A DNA stretch of 64,000 bases from Collinsella aerofaciens (GCF_005845035.1 NZ_SPFO01000005.1:1-64000), one strand, 5' to 3'; shown: positions 27,618 to 36,900, counted from the first letter of the stretch. The notes: generated by a model from the sequence alone, not told the origin. Made by a program: numbers and translations.

Positions 27618-28421
27618 ATGCCCCCATGCAATAAACAGCAGACTATTGAGTTGGACAGTACGACCTGGACTGCTCTCAACGAGCTCGCGCTTGCAATCCA
27701 CGCATCACACGGTGTCGATAAGCTGCAAAAGGAGACCCTCGAGGGAACGACAGGGCTCGTGCCCCATCGGATCGCCATGTTCGACCTGATCGAGGCGGCA
27801 GGCAGTGACGCCCCACGCTACGTCCACCCCGCAAGCAGCGGAATGGACGACCGCGCGCTGAGCGACTACTACAACCGCTACGCCGCGATGGACTATACAA
27901 CATGGAGCTTTGACCTACATAAGGTCGGCGTCTACCGCGACCTCGACCTCGTGGACGTCGAGCGACGCGATGCCACGCCCATCTATCGCAAATGGATGGA
28001 ACCGCAGGGCGTCTACTTTGGCTGTACGGCCACGCTCGCGCACAACGACAGCCCGCTAGGAAGCATCACCCTGTTTCGCGAACGCACGGCCGGAGACTTC
28101 ACCGACACCGAGCTCGCAATCCTGCTCGAAATCGCTCGGCACGCGAGCCTCGCGCTCGCCAACCTCTATCCTCGGGGCATTAATCTCACCCAGACCGAAG
28201 ACACAGACCAGCTGAATGCTTTCATTACAGAACATAATATCCAACCGCGCGAAGCCGAAGTCATGCAGCTCATGCTCGACGGCAAAACAAACAAACAGAT
28301 GGCAAACGAGCTTTTCATAAGCGAGTCAACCGTAAAGAAGCACGTCAACGCCATCTATCGCAAGCTCGGCGTCAGTAACCGACTGGGCCTTATGACTGCC
28401 GCGCAAAACATCCTGCGATGA
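27618..28421 (+). CDS. Soluble LuxR-family transcriptional regulator
   Basis: A 267-residue protein with an N-terminal sensor-like domain (about residues 1-190, with [14 protein letters not shown] and [20 protein letters not shown] as in GAF domains) and a C-terminal LuxR helix-turn-helix: [20 protein letters not shown] then [20 protein letters not shown]. Unlike the two other LuxR proteins here it has no membrane segments. It is divergent from aguA, so control of agmatine breakdown is likely. GGAAAGGAC precedes the ATG at 27618. Confidence 0.88.
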   Translation: MPPCNKQQTIELDSTTWTALNELALAIHASHGVDKLQKETLEGTTGLVPHRIAMFDLIEAAGSDAPRYVHPASSGMDDRALSDYYNRYAAMDYTTWSFDLHKVGVYRDLDLVDVERRDATPIYRKWMEPQGVYFGCTATLAHNDSPLGSITLFRERTAGDFTDTELAILLEIARHASLALANLYPRGINLTQTEDTDQLNAFITEHNIQPREAEVMQLMLDGKTNKQMANELFISESTVKKHVNAIYRKLGVSNRLGLMTAAQNILR

Positions 28422-28422
28422 A

Positions 28423-28454
28423 AAAGGGCGCCTTCCATACGGAGAACGCCCTTT
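28423..28454 (+). terminator. Terminator of the soluble LuxR gene
   Basis: AAAGGGCG/CGCCCTTT arms directly after the stop codon, followed by GATTTCG. Confidence 0.75.
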
Positions 28455-28498
28455 GATTTCGCCATTTGAATTAGTGTCGGCTCTGGCTCAAAGAGTAG

Positions 28499-28709
28499 AC
28501 GGGGTTATTTTGGTAGGTTTTATCTGGGCAAATGTCAGCCGCCACGAGGGAGCTGCCTTCCCTCACGGCGGTCTTCCAGCAGAAAAACCAAGTGAGTAGG
28601 CTTTTTGCAGGAGGCCAAGCACGCCCCAAAACGCCACAGCTCTGACCTGCGGTTTTATTGAGCATTTGCCGCGGTGTGCTCGGCATATCCAAATAAGTCT
28701 ACTCACTTG
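28499..28709. repeat. Repeat cluster: partial hairpin repeat copy 3 and a 15-bp inverted repeat
   Basis: 28499-28536 repeats the right part of the dispersed repeat (TTATTTTGGTAGG, TTTTATCTGGGCAAA). CAAGTGAGTAGGCTT (28589-28603) and AAGTCTACTCACTTG (28695-28709) are inverted with one mismatch and enclose AGCTCTGACCTGCGGTTT, an 18-mer also found at 46911-46928. No gene is seen in 28455-28792. Confidence 0.55.
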
Positions 28710-28792
28710 CATCTAAGACGCACCAGATAGGCAAAAACCGCCGCAAAAAGGGGCCGGTTCCCTTCGCGGCTGTTGTTAATACGCCGAGCTTG

Positions 28793-29962
28793 TTATCGTA
28801 AAAGCCAATCACGCGCCGAAACCACACTACAGTCTTTCGACTCATACGTTGAGTCCACGCGGGCTACAACATAGCGCGCATCTTTTGCAATGTCGATCTC
28901 ATCGCATACAGTCTGTAGATGGCGGGCGTACTTATCGTGATACGTTCTGGATGATTTTATTTCGATAGCCTTGGGACTCCCTGAGTTTGTACAGTCGAGC
29001 AAATCGATTTCACGCTTGCTGTCGTCCCTATAGAAATACAGCTCGGGATTCTCGCCCACGTTGAGATGGCTCTTCGCCGTTTCGGAAACGATGAGGTTTT
29101 CGAAAACGGCCCCCAGATAAGGGCTCTCCAATAGTTGCTCCAGTGATCCAATTTTGAGCAAGTAGCAGAGCAGCCCCGTGTCGTAAAAATAGAGCTTGGG
29201 CGTTTTAGTTAGACGCTTCTTGGCATTTGCATAATAGGGCTGCAGCGAAAACGTCAGGTAGCTCTGCTCCAGGATGGACAACCAGCTTTTAATGGTCGAT
29301 ACGCTCACGCCCGTATCTCGAGAAAGCGAGGATATATTGATGAGGGCACCGACGCTCTGAGCAATTATGGACAGAAACTTATGAAACTCCGCCTTATTGC
29401 GCACATCAAGCAAGCCCACAACATCGCGCTCAACATAGGTATCGATATAGCTGGGAAAATAAACCGAGGACGGCATTCCGGCGGAACGCAGGCGAGGGTA
29501 TCCCCCTTCGAGCGCGAACAAATCCACTTCCAGCTGCCCCTGCTGGCCCCTCTCCGCTTCTCGAAACGATAATGGCAGCAATTTCAAGATCCCGACTCGC
29601 CCGGCAAGAGACTGCCCGATGCTTTTCATCATCAAAAAGTTTTGCGAGCCTGTAAGGATGTATTGACCGGCGTCTCCCCGCTCATCCGAAACAACCTGGA
29701 TCATTGAAAACAAATCCGGGGCGTATTGCGCCTCATCGATGATGAGTCCGCCCTTTCGGTTGCGGATAAAACTCACCGGATCCTCCAAGGCCGCGCGCCT
29801 CGTTTGAGGGTCCTCAAGCGTGACGTAGGAATAGTCGGGAAAGGTATGCCGAACCAGCGTAGACTTACCGCTCTGCCTAGGCCCTGTCAACGACACAACA
29901 GGAAACCAGCCTGCCATGCGAATGAGTAACTCATGCAAATCCCTGTTAATGAACTCAGCCAT
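28793..29962 (-). CDS. AAA+ ATPase with DUF4143 nuclease-like domain, copy 1
   Basis: A 389-residue protein of the widespread AAA_14/DUF4143 group. Walker A is LTGPRQSGKSTL near residue 30, Walker B is GGLIIDEAQ near 85, and sensor 1 is ILTGSQNF. The C-terminal DUF4143 part has YFYDTGLLCYLL, FENLIVSE and REIDLLDCTNSGSPKAIEIK, a PD-(D/E)xK-like nuclease pattern (D...EIK). Function of the family is not established. The chosen ATG at 29962 follows AAGGGG; an earlier ATG would cross the 23-bp iterated repeats. It sits alone among agmatine genes. Confidence 0.88.
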   Translation of the reverse strand: MAEFINRDLHELLIRMAGWFPVVSLTGPRQSGKSTLVRHTFPDYSYVTLEDPQTRRAALEDPVSFIRNRKGGLIIDEAQYAPDLFSMIQVVSDERGDAGQYILTGSQNFLMMKSIGQSLAGRVGILKLLPLSFREAERGQQGQLEVDLFALEGGYPRLRSAGMPSSVYFPSYIDTYVERDVVGLLDVRNKAEFHKFLSIIAQSVGALINISSLSRDTGVSVSTIKSWLSILEQSYLTFSLQPYYANAKKRLTKTPKLYFYDTGLLCYLLKIGSLEQLLESPYLGAVFENLIVSETAKSHLNVGENPELYFYRDDSKREIDLLDCTNSGSPKAIEIKSSRTYHDKYARHLQTVCDEIDIAKDARYVVARVDSTYESKDCSVVSARDWLLR

Positions 29963-29986
29963 ATCAACGCCCCTTATTGCGCTGTT

Positions 29987-30052
29987 ACCATAATCGGATA
30001 GTTTCATTCGCCATAATCTTATATTAGCGTTTACCACAATCTTATAGTAGCC
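29987..30052. promoter_or_regulatory. Three 23-bp tandem repeats in the ATPase promoter
   Basis: ACCATAATCGGATAG (29987), GCCATAATCTTATATTAGC (30010) and ACCACAATCTTATAGTAGC (30033) begin exactly 23 bp apart. They lie 25-90 bp before the ATG. Three in-phase copies suggest cooperative binding, perhaps autoregulation. Confidence 0.6.
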
Positions 30053-30101
30053 TAGTTCAAAAGCATTATTTATAGAGCCGAAATCTCAGACCCTAAATAA
30101 C

Positions 30102-30142
30102 AAAAGCCACCACAATGGGGGCTGTCCCCATTGTGGTGGCTT
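30102..30142 (-). terminator. Terminator of the MATE gene, GGGGACAG loop type
   Basis: Perfect 17-bp arms AAGCCACCACAATGGGG / CCCCATTGTGGTGGCTT, loop ACAGC on the minus strand, then TTTTGTTATTT. The stem core CCACCACAA and GGGGACAG are shared with the terminator at 49517-49558. Confidence 0.85.
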
Positions 30143-30190
30143 GCAGGCGAGTTAACTTGTTCGACTATCGTACGCCAGCCATGTCCGAGC

Positions 30191-31567
30191 CTAGAGCGTG
30201 GCAAGGCGCTTGGACTCGTGCGCGGCGAGCGCAATGGAGATGATGCCGGTAATGGCGTCGGCCACCACCAGGGCGATCCACACGCCCTCAACACCCATCA
30301 TGTTGCCGAGGAGGTACATAAGCGGCACTGAGCAGATCACATAGCGAAGCAGGCCGGTAAACGTGGCGACACCAACCTTCTCGACCGCCTGGAAATATAT
30401 CGACATGGTCATGGCAAGATAGCCCAGGGCAACAGCCAGGATGACGGTACGCGTGGCGTTGGCGGCAACCTCAACGAGCGCAGGATCGCTGCCGGCAAAG
30501 AAGGCGCACACCGGAGTGGCGGCAAGCCAGAGCGCGACGGTGACCAGCGCCAGCGTCACAACCTGGTACTTAAGCGTGCAAGAGAGCGTCTCCTTAAGGC
30601 GCGCCCAAGCCTTTGCGCCGGCGTTGAAGGCAGCGATGGGCTGCAGGCCATAGGAGAAGCACTGGGCAACCATCATGGTGATGTAGAGGATGTAGCCGTT
30701 GATCACGCCAAAGGCTGCGATGTAGAGCGAGCCCATGTCGCCGCCGAGCGAGCCCAAAAGCGAGTTGGCAACGGTGTTAAAGATAAAGGTCGCGCCCTGG
30801 ACCAGGAAGAACGGGAAGCCGATCTTGAGGATCTGGCCGCAGACGGCGAGGTCGAGCTTAAGGTCGGCCAGGCTAATCTGGAGCTGGGACTTTTTGCCCC
30901 CGATGAACCAGAAGATACCGATGGCCCAGATACCGATGGAAAGCCCGTAGTACACGCCGGCGCCCATAACGCCAAACTTGAGCACAAACGTAGAAAGCGC
31001 GAGCCAGCAGATGGCAACGATGGCTGAAACGGTCATGAGGTTGGCCTGGACCTGAACCTTCTCGTCCACACGCATCACAGCGGTGACCATCTGGCCAATG
31101 ACCGTGAGCGGCAGCAGCACGGCGAAGGTGCGCACGCCGGCAACGGTATCGGCCATGATGTCGGGCGTGGCGCCAAAGAATGCGCAGATGGGCTCGGTAA
31201 ACACGGCCATCACCACAGCAAGCAGCACACTCACAATCGTGGTGAGCCAAAAGCCCTGGCTAAAAGCCTTGCTTGCGCCCTTAATGTCGCCGGCACCCAA
31301 AAGGTTGCCCACCACGGCGGGCACGCCGGTGCCAAACAGGTTGCCAAAGGCCAGGTTGATGTACTCGACCGACATGATGATCGAGACGCAGGCCAGGCCG
31401 TGGGCACCCAGGCCCCAACCCATCACGAGGCCCTCGAGGACCACCATGATGATCTGGGCGAGCATGCCCTGGCCGGTGACGATGGTGTACTTACGCACCA
31501 GACCGGGAATCGGTTGGGAGGCGAGCTCGCGCTCCTCCTCCACGGCAGCGGTTACTTCTTCTGCCAT
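30191..31567 (-). CDS. MATE-family efflux transporter
   Basis: A 458-residue membrane protein with about twelve segments in two similar halves. GLVRKYTIVTGQGMLAQIIM opens the first half, GLACVSIIMSVEYINLAFGNLFGTG and FSYGLQPIAAFNAGAKAW are characteristic DinF/NorM-type stretches. MATE proteins expel cationic compounds in exchange for sodium ions or protons. The first 25 residues are acidic and cytoplasmic. AAGGAAAGGGGAG precedes the ATG at 31567. It is 87 bp after the amidohydrolase gene on the same strand, so the two may share an operon; the substrate is unknown. Confidence 0.9.
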   Translation of the reverse strand: MAEEVTAAVEEERELASQPIPGLVRKYTIVTGQGMLAQIIMVVLEGLVMGWGLGAHGLACVSIIMSVEYINLAFGNLFGTGVPAVVGNLLGAGDIKGASKAFSQGFWLTTIVSVLLAVVMAVFTEPICAFFGATPDIMADTVAGVRTFAVLLPLTVIGQMVTAVMRVDEKVQVQANLMTVSAIVAICWLALSTFVLKFGVMGAGVYYGLSIGIWAIGIFWFIGGKKSQLQISLADLKLDLAVCGQILKIGFPFFLVQGATFIFNTVANSLLGSLGGDMGSLYIAAFGVINGYILYITMMVAQCFSYGLQPIAAFNAGAKAWARLKETLSCTLKYQVVTLALVTVALWLAATPVCAFFAGSDPALVEVAANATRTVILAVALGYLAMTMSIYFQAVEKVGVATFTGLLRYVICSVPLMYLLGNMMGVEGVWIALVVADAITGIISIALAAHESKRLATL

Positions 31568-31654
31568 TGTTCTCCCCTTTCCTTGAGAGAGTAGTGCTGA
31601 ATGGATGTCAGGCGGCTGACAACTGGCGCCAAGCCGCCCAACCAAACGATGGCG

Positions 31655-33283
31655 CTAGGCCTCAAAGACCACCTTGCCGGCGATCATCGTAAGGGCCGCG
31701 GTAGCCTCGAGCACCTCTGCCGGCTCGCAGGTAAAGAGATTGCGGTCGAGTACGCAAATGTCGGCTTGCTTGCCGCAGGCGAGTGTGCCGATGCGGTCCT
31801 CAGCATGCATAGCGTAGGCGCTGCCGTAGGTGTATGCGCGCAGGGCCTCGGCCATAGTGATTCGCTCCTCGGGGAACCAACCCTCAGGATTAGATCCATC
31901 CTCGAGCATGCGGTAGACCGCTCCATAGACTTCCTCCATAGGCTCAAGCCCCACGACCGGGAAGTCGGAGCCCAGATGCACGCAGGCACCGCTCGCGAGC
32001 AGGCTATGAATTGGCCACGAGAGCGCCGCGCGCTCGGGACCAACGGCGTCGTCCTTTGCCAAGTCTGCCATATCAAGCAGCATATGCCACGGCTGCATGG
32101 CCGGACAGACGCCGAGCTCCGCATAGCGCGGCAAATCCTCAGGTTGAACAGTCTCGTTGTGCTCCATGGAGTGACGACAGCCCATAAGACCGTAACGCTT
32201 CTCGCCCTCCTCGAAGCAGTCCAGGATAAAGCGTACGGAACGATCGCCTATGGCATGGATGCGCGTGTCGACACCCCACTCAAGCGCTTTAAGGATGGCT
32301 TTGCGCACACGCTCAGGTTCCTCAGCCGGCTCGCCACAGGTCTCGGGAGCATTAGCATAGGGCTCGAGCATCCAAGCAGTATGATCGGAACACACACCGT
32401 CAATGAACTGCTTAAAGCCATGCCACTCGACTTGCGTGCCCGGGAAGTCGTATTTCGCCCGAATCTCCTCGAGCGTCATGGCCTCGTTCTCAAAAAGGTC
32501 TGTGTACATGAACACGCGCAACGGAAGTTCGCCCTTGCGGTTAAGCTCCGCGAGGAATTTATAGGGGTTATCCATGCTCACAAAAGTTGGGCTTACCATG
32601 CCGACTGTCGTAATACCGAGAGCGTTGGCACGATGCGCGGTCTTGGCAAAGGAAGCACTAGCCACCTCGGGGGCAGGATTGTATACCTCATCCAAGAAAA
32701 GGGATCCCGCGTTGTTCGAGAAGACCCCAGTGGGGTTGCCAGCTTCATCCCTAAGAATCTTGCCGCCTGATGGGTCTGGCGTTTCAGCAGTAATGCCGAT
32801 TTTCTCGATTGCGCAGGTGTTGGCACTAAACGTGTGCACGTCAACCTGCTGCAAAAAGACCGGACGGTCCGAAATGTACTCATCGATCATTGCCGCCGTA
32901 GGCATCTCGGGCACGTCCCACTGGAACTGGATAACCTGATAGCCCACGATCCACTCGTTGTTCGGGTGGTCTTCGGCAAACGCCTGCACGCGTTCCATAC
33001 ACTGCTCAAAGCTTGTGCAATCGATGAGATTGACGGCGAAATCGGGATCGGACACAAAGGCGCCCTGGGCATAGTGAGTGTGTGAGTCGATGATGCCAGG
33101 CATGACGAGCTTATCGCCATAGTCGCGCACCTCGGTATCGGGCCCGATAAAAGCGTCGAGGTACTTATCCTCGCCGCACGCAACAATCCTGTCACCTGCG
33201 ACGGCAACGCCGCCCTTGAACGGGGCCAGCCCGTCACCAGTGAACACAGCATTACTTTTGATGACTAAATCCGCTTTGTCCAT
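31655..33283 (-). CDS. Amidohydrolase (amidohydrolase-3 / YtcJ-like)
   Basis: A 542-residue metal-dependent hydrolase. VMPGIIDSHTHYAQG (about residue 65) has the HxH metal motif, DTRIHAIGDRSVRFIL near 340 and SDFPVVGLEPM near 440 supply further metal ligands, and ADICVLDRNLF at the end completes the composite beta-sandwich. These are the marks of the YtcJ/N-acyl hydrolase-like branch. The substrate is uncertain; an amide or N-acylated amine would fit the polyamine context. GGAGG before the ATG at 33283 sets the start. It is upstream of and in line with the MATE gene. Confidence 0.85.
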   Translation of the reverse strand: MDKADLVIKSNAVFTGDGLAPFKGGVAVAGDRIVACGEDKYLDAFIGPDTEVRDYGDKLVMPGIIDSHTHYAQGAFVSDPDFAVNLIDCTSFEQCMERVQAFAEDHPNNEWIVGYQVIQFQWDVPEMPTAAMIDEYISDRPVFLQQVDVHTFSANTCAIEKIGITAETPDPSGGKILRDEAGNPTGVFSNNAGSLFLDEVYNPAPEVASASFAKTAHRANALGITTVGMVSPTFVSMDNPYKFLAELNRKGELPLRVFMYTDLFENEAMTLEEIRAKYDFPGTQVEWHGFKQFIDGVCSDHTAWMLEPYANAPETCGEPAEEPERVRKAILKALEWGVDTRIHAIGDRSVRFILDCFEEGEKRYGLMGCRHSMEHNETVQPEDLPRYAELGVCPAMQPWHMLLDMADLAKDDAVGPERAALSWPIHSLLASGACVHLGSDFPVVGLEPMEEVYGAVYRMLEDGSNPEGWFPEERITMAEALRAYTYGSAYAMHAEDRIGTLACGKQADICVLDRNLFTCEPAEVLEATAALTMIAGKVVFEA

Positions 33284-33590
33284 ATGAGCCTCCTCAGACG
33301 TTACAGGACAATGGATGAGCGCCACGATACGACGCGCCCAATCGGTGAGGGAGCATTTGTCGCTCCCTACATGACACGTGCCTACGAGCGGTCGGGTGTC
33401 TGTCCAGCGCCCTACGCCCCGTGTCAACACCCATTGACGCACCTCCTGCACAAGCTGCCAAGATGGAAGCGAGCGAACGGACGGCTTAAGAAGGTTTACA
33501 CGTCTGAGCAGGTATTTTATTGTCAAAGTTTATTGTCGCTTCATTACGCCAAGTGGTCTGCGATACGCCGTCAGCCGAACCACTCCAGCC
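33284..33590. other. Intergenic gap, promoter of the amidohydrolase gene
   Basis: About 307 bp between an upstream minus-strand regulator and the amidohydrolase gene. A/T-rich stretches near 33510-33545 could hold the promoter. No hairpin, repeat or small gene stood out. Confidence 0.3.
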
Positions 33591-34583
33591 TTACGAGCGC
33601 CAGAATGTCTCAATCAAGTCGTCACGCGCCTTGACTTCGCTCTTTACATAGATGCGATGCAGGTGAGCCTTGACGGTACCCGGACTAATCACAAGTTCGT
33701 TAGCAATATTTTGGACATCGAGTCCACGCAATACGAGTGTAAGCACTTCCTGTTCACGCTTTGAAAGCCCATGCTCGTCCGAGAAAATCACAACACGCGA
33801 GACAAGGTCCTCCCGTGCATCACGGCGCTCTGTCGCTACCTCTTCATCGGCACGAGGGTGACGCGAGAACACACGTAAGATATGGCTGAACTGTTTAAAT
33901 AGCTGAACGGCTGCAGCCACAAACAATAAATTCTCTGAGATATTCCGCTCGCCCAGATACCATAAAAAGGCGCTCACCATCACGTTGTCAACGTCAGGCG
34001 TGCAGAATAGGATCATATAGGTATCCTCGATAACCACCATCACGGTAAGCACGCAGGCTATGCGAAAGAACGTCCGAGTGCGCTCAAGATCGAGCCGCTC
34101 AGCCCTATTCTCCGTCTTGCGATAGCGAGCGTAAGCATATACCAAACAGAATGCCATTCCCAAATCGCGCGTAAGCCAAAAAAGATATTGCTGAACCTGG
34201 CCCGCAAAGCCAGTACGAGGCACCAGAGCAAGCTGAAGCACGGCGATCGGTACGACATATGCGGCAACGCGCTTAACGGTCACCTCATCGTGTAAGCGAA
34301 ACGTTACCCAAAGCCATACGCACGCAAGAATCGCCACGCCCAGCGCGCAGCGCAGTAACGGATGTTGAAGCGGCTCATTAAACGTCACCACATAGTCATA
34401 TTTGAGCCGGTTGTACTCATCAAAGAAGATCACCGACATATCGAAGATATAAAGAAGGAAGCCCGCGGCCGCCACCAAACAATCGCGTCGACGAGTCATG
34501 AGCCATATTACGAGTGCAGTTGATGCCGTCACCAATCCAACGCCCATGACAAGAATCGTGTAGATAAAGAATGCGAAGCTCAT
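33591..34583 (-). CDS. AguR-like membrane LuxR regulator 1
   Basis: A 330-residue one-component regulator. Residues 1-225 hold about seven hydrophobic segments (FFIYTILVMGVGLVTASTALVIW and later LGVAILACVWLWV). The C-terminus is a LuxR helix-turn-helix: LSKREQEVLTLVLRGLDVQN then LVISPGTVKAHLHRIYVKS. The same architecture belongs to Lactococcus AguR, which senses external agmatine. It lies next to an agmatine-region permease, which supports an AguR-like role. GAGAGTAG precedes the ATG at 34583. A similar protein is at 41451-42416. Confidence 0.85.
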   Translation of the reverse strand: MSFAFFIYTILVMGVGLVTASTALVIWLMTRRRDCLVAAAGFLLYIFDMSVIFFDEYNRLKYDYVVTFNEPLQHPLLRCALGVAILACVWLWVTFRLHDEVTVKRVAAYVVPIAVLQLALVPRTGFAGQVQQYLFWLTRDLGMAFCLVYAYARYRKTENRAERLDLERTRTFFRIACVLTVMVVIEDTYMILFCTPDVDNVMVSAFLWYLGERNISENLLFVAAAVQLFKQFSHILRVFSRHPRADEEVATERRDAREDLVSRVVIFSDEHGLSKREQEVLTLVLRGLDVQNIANELVISPGTVKAHLHRIYVKSEVKARDDLIETFWRS

Positions 34584-34672
34584 ACTACTCTCATTCCGCA
34601 CACAACCAGCTTGATTCCGCATTACAGTTATGGTAAGACATCGAACGAATACCAAGATCGAAAGGAGATGCC

Positions 34673-34864
34673 ATGGCGCCGATTGCACCGCTCAAGATTA
34701 TTGTCGCGCCCGCCGCCAAGGCCATCGCCAAGATCGGTTCGACCATGACCTACGATGACGTTCCCTGCATCGTTGATGAGCGCAACGACAGCTGCCCTTA
34801 CCTGGGCCACGTCCCCTACTTTGCGCCTAAGCTCGCTTCCAATCCCGAGCACCGCGAACAGTAA
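34673..34864 (+). CDS. Small hypothetical protein (63 aa)
   Basis: A frame with ribosome site AAAGGAG seven bases before the ATG, in the gap between the divergent regulator gene and the convergent permease gene. The product (start MAPIAPLKIIVAPAAKAIA; later DDVPCIVDERNDSCPYLGHV) has two Cys and an amphipathic Ala-rich start. I recognise no family. The ribosome site and placement suggest it is real. Confidence 0.5.
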   Translation: MAPIAPLKIIVAPAAKAIAKIGSTMTYDDVPCIVDERNDSCPYLGHVPYFAPKLASNPEHREQ

Positions 34865-34899
34865 TCCAAGATGCGGCAAGCGCCGCGCAGCTCGCGGAG

Positions 34900-36327
34900 C
34901 TACTGTTTTGGTGCAAAGAAACGTTTTGGTGCAAAGAAACCTGTCCTTCTTGCACCAACGCCGGGATTGTCGACGCTGCGGCCGCGGCGCGATATGAGGC
35001 GCGAAACCTCGCCCAGCAACACGCCGATCACCACACCCACGAGAATGGGCAACTTTGCCATCTCGGCGGGCGAGCTGTTGAGTGGCACGATCGTAGCGAC
35101 GATCGAAAGCACGAGCTCTACCACGGGAATTGCGAGCGCCACGGCAAGCACCTTGCCCTCGAAGGGCGCACGAAACACACGCGGGCGATCGTCGTATTTG
35201 CGCAGGCGCCAAAACGCCGGAAACATCGGGATATAACTCATAAGCAGAAAGACGACGTTCATGGAAAAGAAGACCCAAAAGACGTCGGAGCCCTCGCCCA
35301 ACGGAATCTGGAGCAGCAACACCAGGCTGGCGAAACAGCCGTTGATGAGCGCCGAGCCGTTGGGCATGCCCGTCTTCTTGGACACCAGCGCAAAGGGGCG
35401 CGGCATGTTGCCGTGGCGCGCGGCATAGCTCGCCACGTTGTTAACGCCAAAACTCCAGCAGATCATGTTGGCGAACAGCGTCACCAAAAAGGCCATGCCC
35501 ACGATCATCGTTAGCGAGTGGGTGCGCCCCACCATAGCGGCGACCGCGTCCACAATGCCCGAATCGAGTGAAAGCTGTTCGGTGGGAACCGCGGCTCCAA
35601 TGCCAATGCCGCAAATGATGTAGATTGCCGCAATGGCCACGCCACCGGCGATAACCGCCTTGGGGATATCGCGCGACGGGTTTTTCATCGTACTGGCAAA
35701 GGTCGCAACCACTTCGAAGCCCATAAAGTTGAACAGGATGATCGATAGGTACGTCAACGAATTGGTGTCGCCCAAATCTGGAATGAAGGTCTCAAACGAC
35801 ATGTCGTTGGCAAAGCCGTTGTTGCAGGCAAACCAGATGCCGACAATTCCCACCACAGCGGTAATGAGTACTTTGATGACGGCACCGCCGTCCATAACCC
35901 AATCGGCCTCGGCCACCGGCTGCATCGCCATGAGCGTGACGTCCCACACAAAAGCAAGCTCGATGACGATCCGAGCGCCGAGCGAAAACTCAACACCCCA
36001 TACCGCATTGATAACGCTGGGGAACATGCAGGCGATGCTTGCCACCCACAGCGGAAAGTTGACCCAGTAGCACCAAGAGCAGCGGGCACCCCAACGGTCA
36101 CCCAGACCCAGGCGAACCCAGTCGTACAGGCCGCCCTCGGAATCGAATGCCGTGCCCAGCTCGGCCACCACCAGGCCATAGGGCAGCAAAAACGTGATGA
36201 TAAGGAAGATCCACCAGGAGAACTGCACGTTGCCCATGGCAGATGCCGGAGCCGCCGCCTCGATGGTAAACACGACGCAGATGACCGAGAGGATGACCTC
36301 GAAGAGGGAGAACTTTTTACCTGCCAT
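34900..36327 (-). CDS. APC-family amino acid/polyamine permease 1
   Basis: A 475-residue permease of the APC superfamily with about twelve membrane segments. FLLPYGLVVAELGTAF, GGLYDWVRLGLGDRWGARCSW and IILFNFMGFEVVATF are typical of the glutamate/GABA and agmatine/putrescine antiporter branch. Between a regulator and an agmatine deiminase, agmatine/putrescine exchange is the likely job. The start overlaps an upstream small Cys-rich frame by 11 nt, and GGGGGAG precedes the ATG. The last codons are an in-frame duplicated 18-bp unit (FFAPKR FFAPKQ; 34905-34940), absent from the paralogue. Confidence 0.9.
   Translation of the reverse strand: MAGKKFSLFEVILSVICVVFTIEAAAPASAMGNVQFSWWIFLIITFLLPYGLVVAELGTAFDSEGGLYDWVRLGLGDRWGARCSWCYWVNFPLWVASIACMFPSVINAVWGVEFSLGARIVIELAFVWDVTLMAMQPVAEADWVMDGGAVIKVLITAVVGIVGIWFACNNGFANDMSFETFIPDLGDTNSLTYLSIILFNFMGFEVVATFASTMKNPSRDIPKAVIAGGVAIAAIYIICGIGIGAAVPTEQLSLDSGIVDAVAAMVGRTHSLTMIVGMAFLVTLFANMICWSFGVNNVASYAARHGNMPRPFALVSKKTGMPNGSALINGCFASLVLLLQIPLGEGSDVFWVFFSMNVVFLLMSYIPMFPAFWRLRKYDDRPRVFRAPFEGKVLAVALAIPVVELVLSIVATIVPLNSSPAEMAKLPILVGVVIGVLLGEVSRLISRRGRSVDNPGVGARRTGFFAPKRFFAPKQ
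34905..34940. repeat. 18-bp perfect tandem duplication in the permease 3' end
   Basis: GTTTTGGTGCAAAGAAAC occurs twice in direct succession (34905-34922, 34923-34940), extending the permease C-terminus by six residues. Confidence 0.8.
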
Positions 36328-36499
36328 GGCACGCTCCCCCTACAGCAAAAAGGATGGCATCTGTACCGAAGGCGCAGCCCAAGGTAGGGTTGCAGGCCGC
36401 GTCACCGGTACAGGTGCCATCCCAAAGAGAGGAGAGAATGCAATTGTTGGACCAGCGCTCGCGGAACAGGCGCGTGTAGATAACGATACGCTGGTACAT
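36317..36499 (-). CDS. Small Cys-rich leader frame coupled to permease 1
   Basis: A 60-residue frame starting MYQRIVIYTRLFRERW with GGAG six bases before its ATG; its stop overlaps the permease start by 11 nt. The second half holds five Cys (CILSS, GTC, AAC, GC, AC). It could be a translational-coupling leader or a small membrane/secreted peptide. No family is recognised. Ribosome site and overlap are seen; function is unknown. Confidence 0.5.
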   Translation of the reverse strand: MYQRIVIYTRLFRERWSNNCILSSLWDGTCTGDAACNPTLGCAFGTDAILFAVGGACHGR

Positions 36500-36554
36500 A
36501 GAAACTCCGATCAAAACGGCCGCGCTCGCGACCGAAAACTTCTCGCAATTGAAG

Positions 36555-36623
36555 ACGCGTCTGACCTGGGAAATTCAAGCGAACAATTGGCCTAACCCGC
36601 AAAAAATCCCAGGTCAGACGCGT
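36555..36623. repeat. 17-bp perfect inverted repeat
   Basis: ACGCGTCTGACCTGGGA (36555-36571) and TCCCAGGTCAGACGCGT (36607-36623) enclose 35 bp upstream of the small leader frame. It may be an operator or a hairpin in the leader of permease 1. Confidence 0.6.
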
Positions 36624-36640
36624 ATTCAATCAAAGAAAAA

Positions 36641-36672
36641 GGGCACTCCGAAGTGGAGGCAACGGAGTGCCC
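36641..36672 (-). terminator. Terminator of the second agmatine deiminase gene
   Basis: GGGCACTCCG/CGGAGTGCCC hairpin followed on the minus strand by TTTTTCTTTG, about 230 bp after the stop codon. Confidence 0.85.
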
Positions 36673-36741
36673 AAAGAAAACCCAGCCAACCAAGACATCG
36701 AGCAAACTGACGCCATGCCCCGGACGAGTCAGCTGCCCCCT

Positions 36742-36797
36742 GTCCGATTGATCGGCTGGATATTCCTAACACCCAGCCGGTCCGATTGATCGGCTGG
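36742..36797. repeat. 18-bp direct repeat pair downstream of agmatine deiminase 2
   Basis: GTCCGATTGATCGGCTGG occurs at 36742-36759 and 36780-36797; each contains CCGATTGATCGG, a small palindrome. They lie in the 228-bp 3' region before the terminator. No gene is seen there. Confidence 0.55.
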
Positions 36798-36900
36798 GTT
36801 TCTGAGGTGCGGCAGATTCCCGTGAAAGAGGAGCGAAGCGTACTTTGGTACGCAAGCGACGAATGAACGGGAAGGTGCCGTGGCTCAGGAAGCCAGACGA

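Noticed and set aside
29987-30052. CRISPR or replication-origin iterons
   Set aside because: Three 23-bp units only, no replication gene; promoter position of the ATPase gene explains them better.
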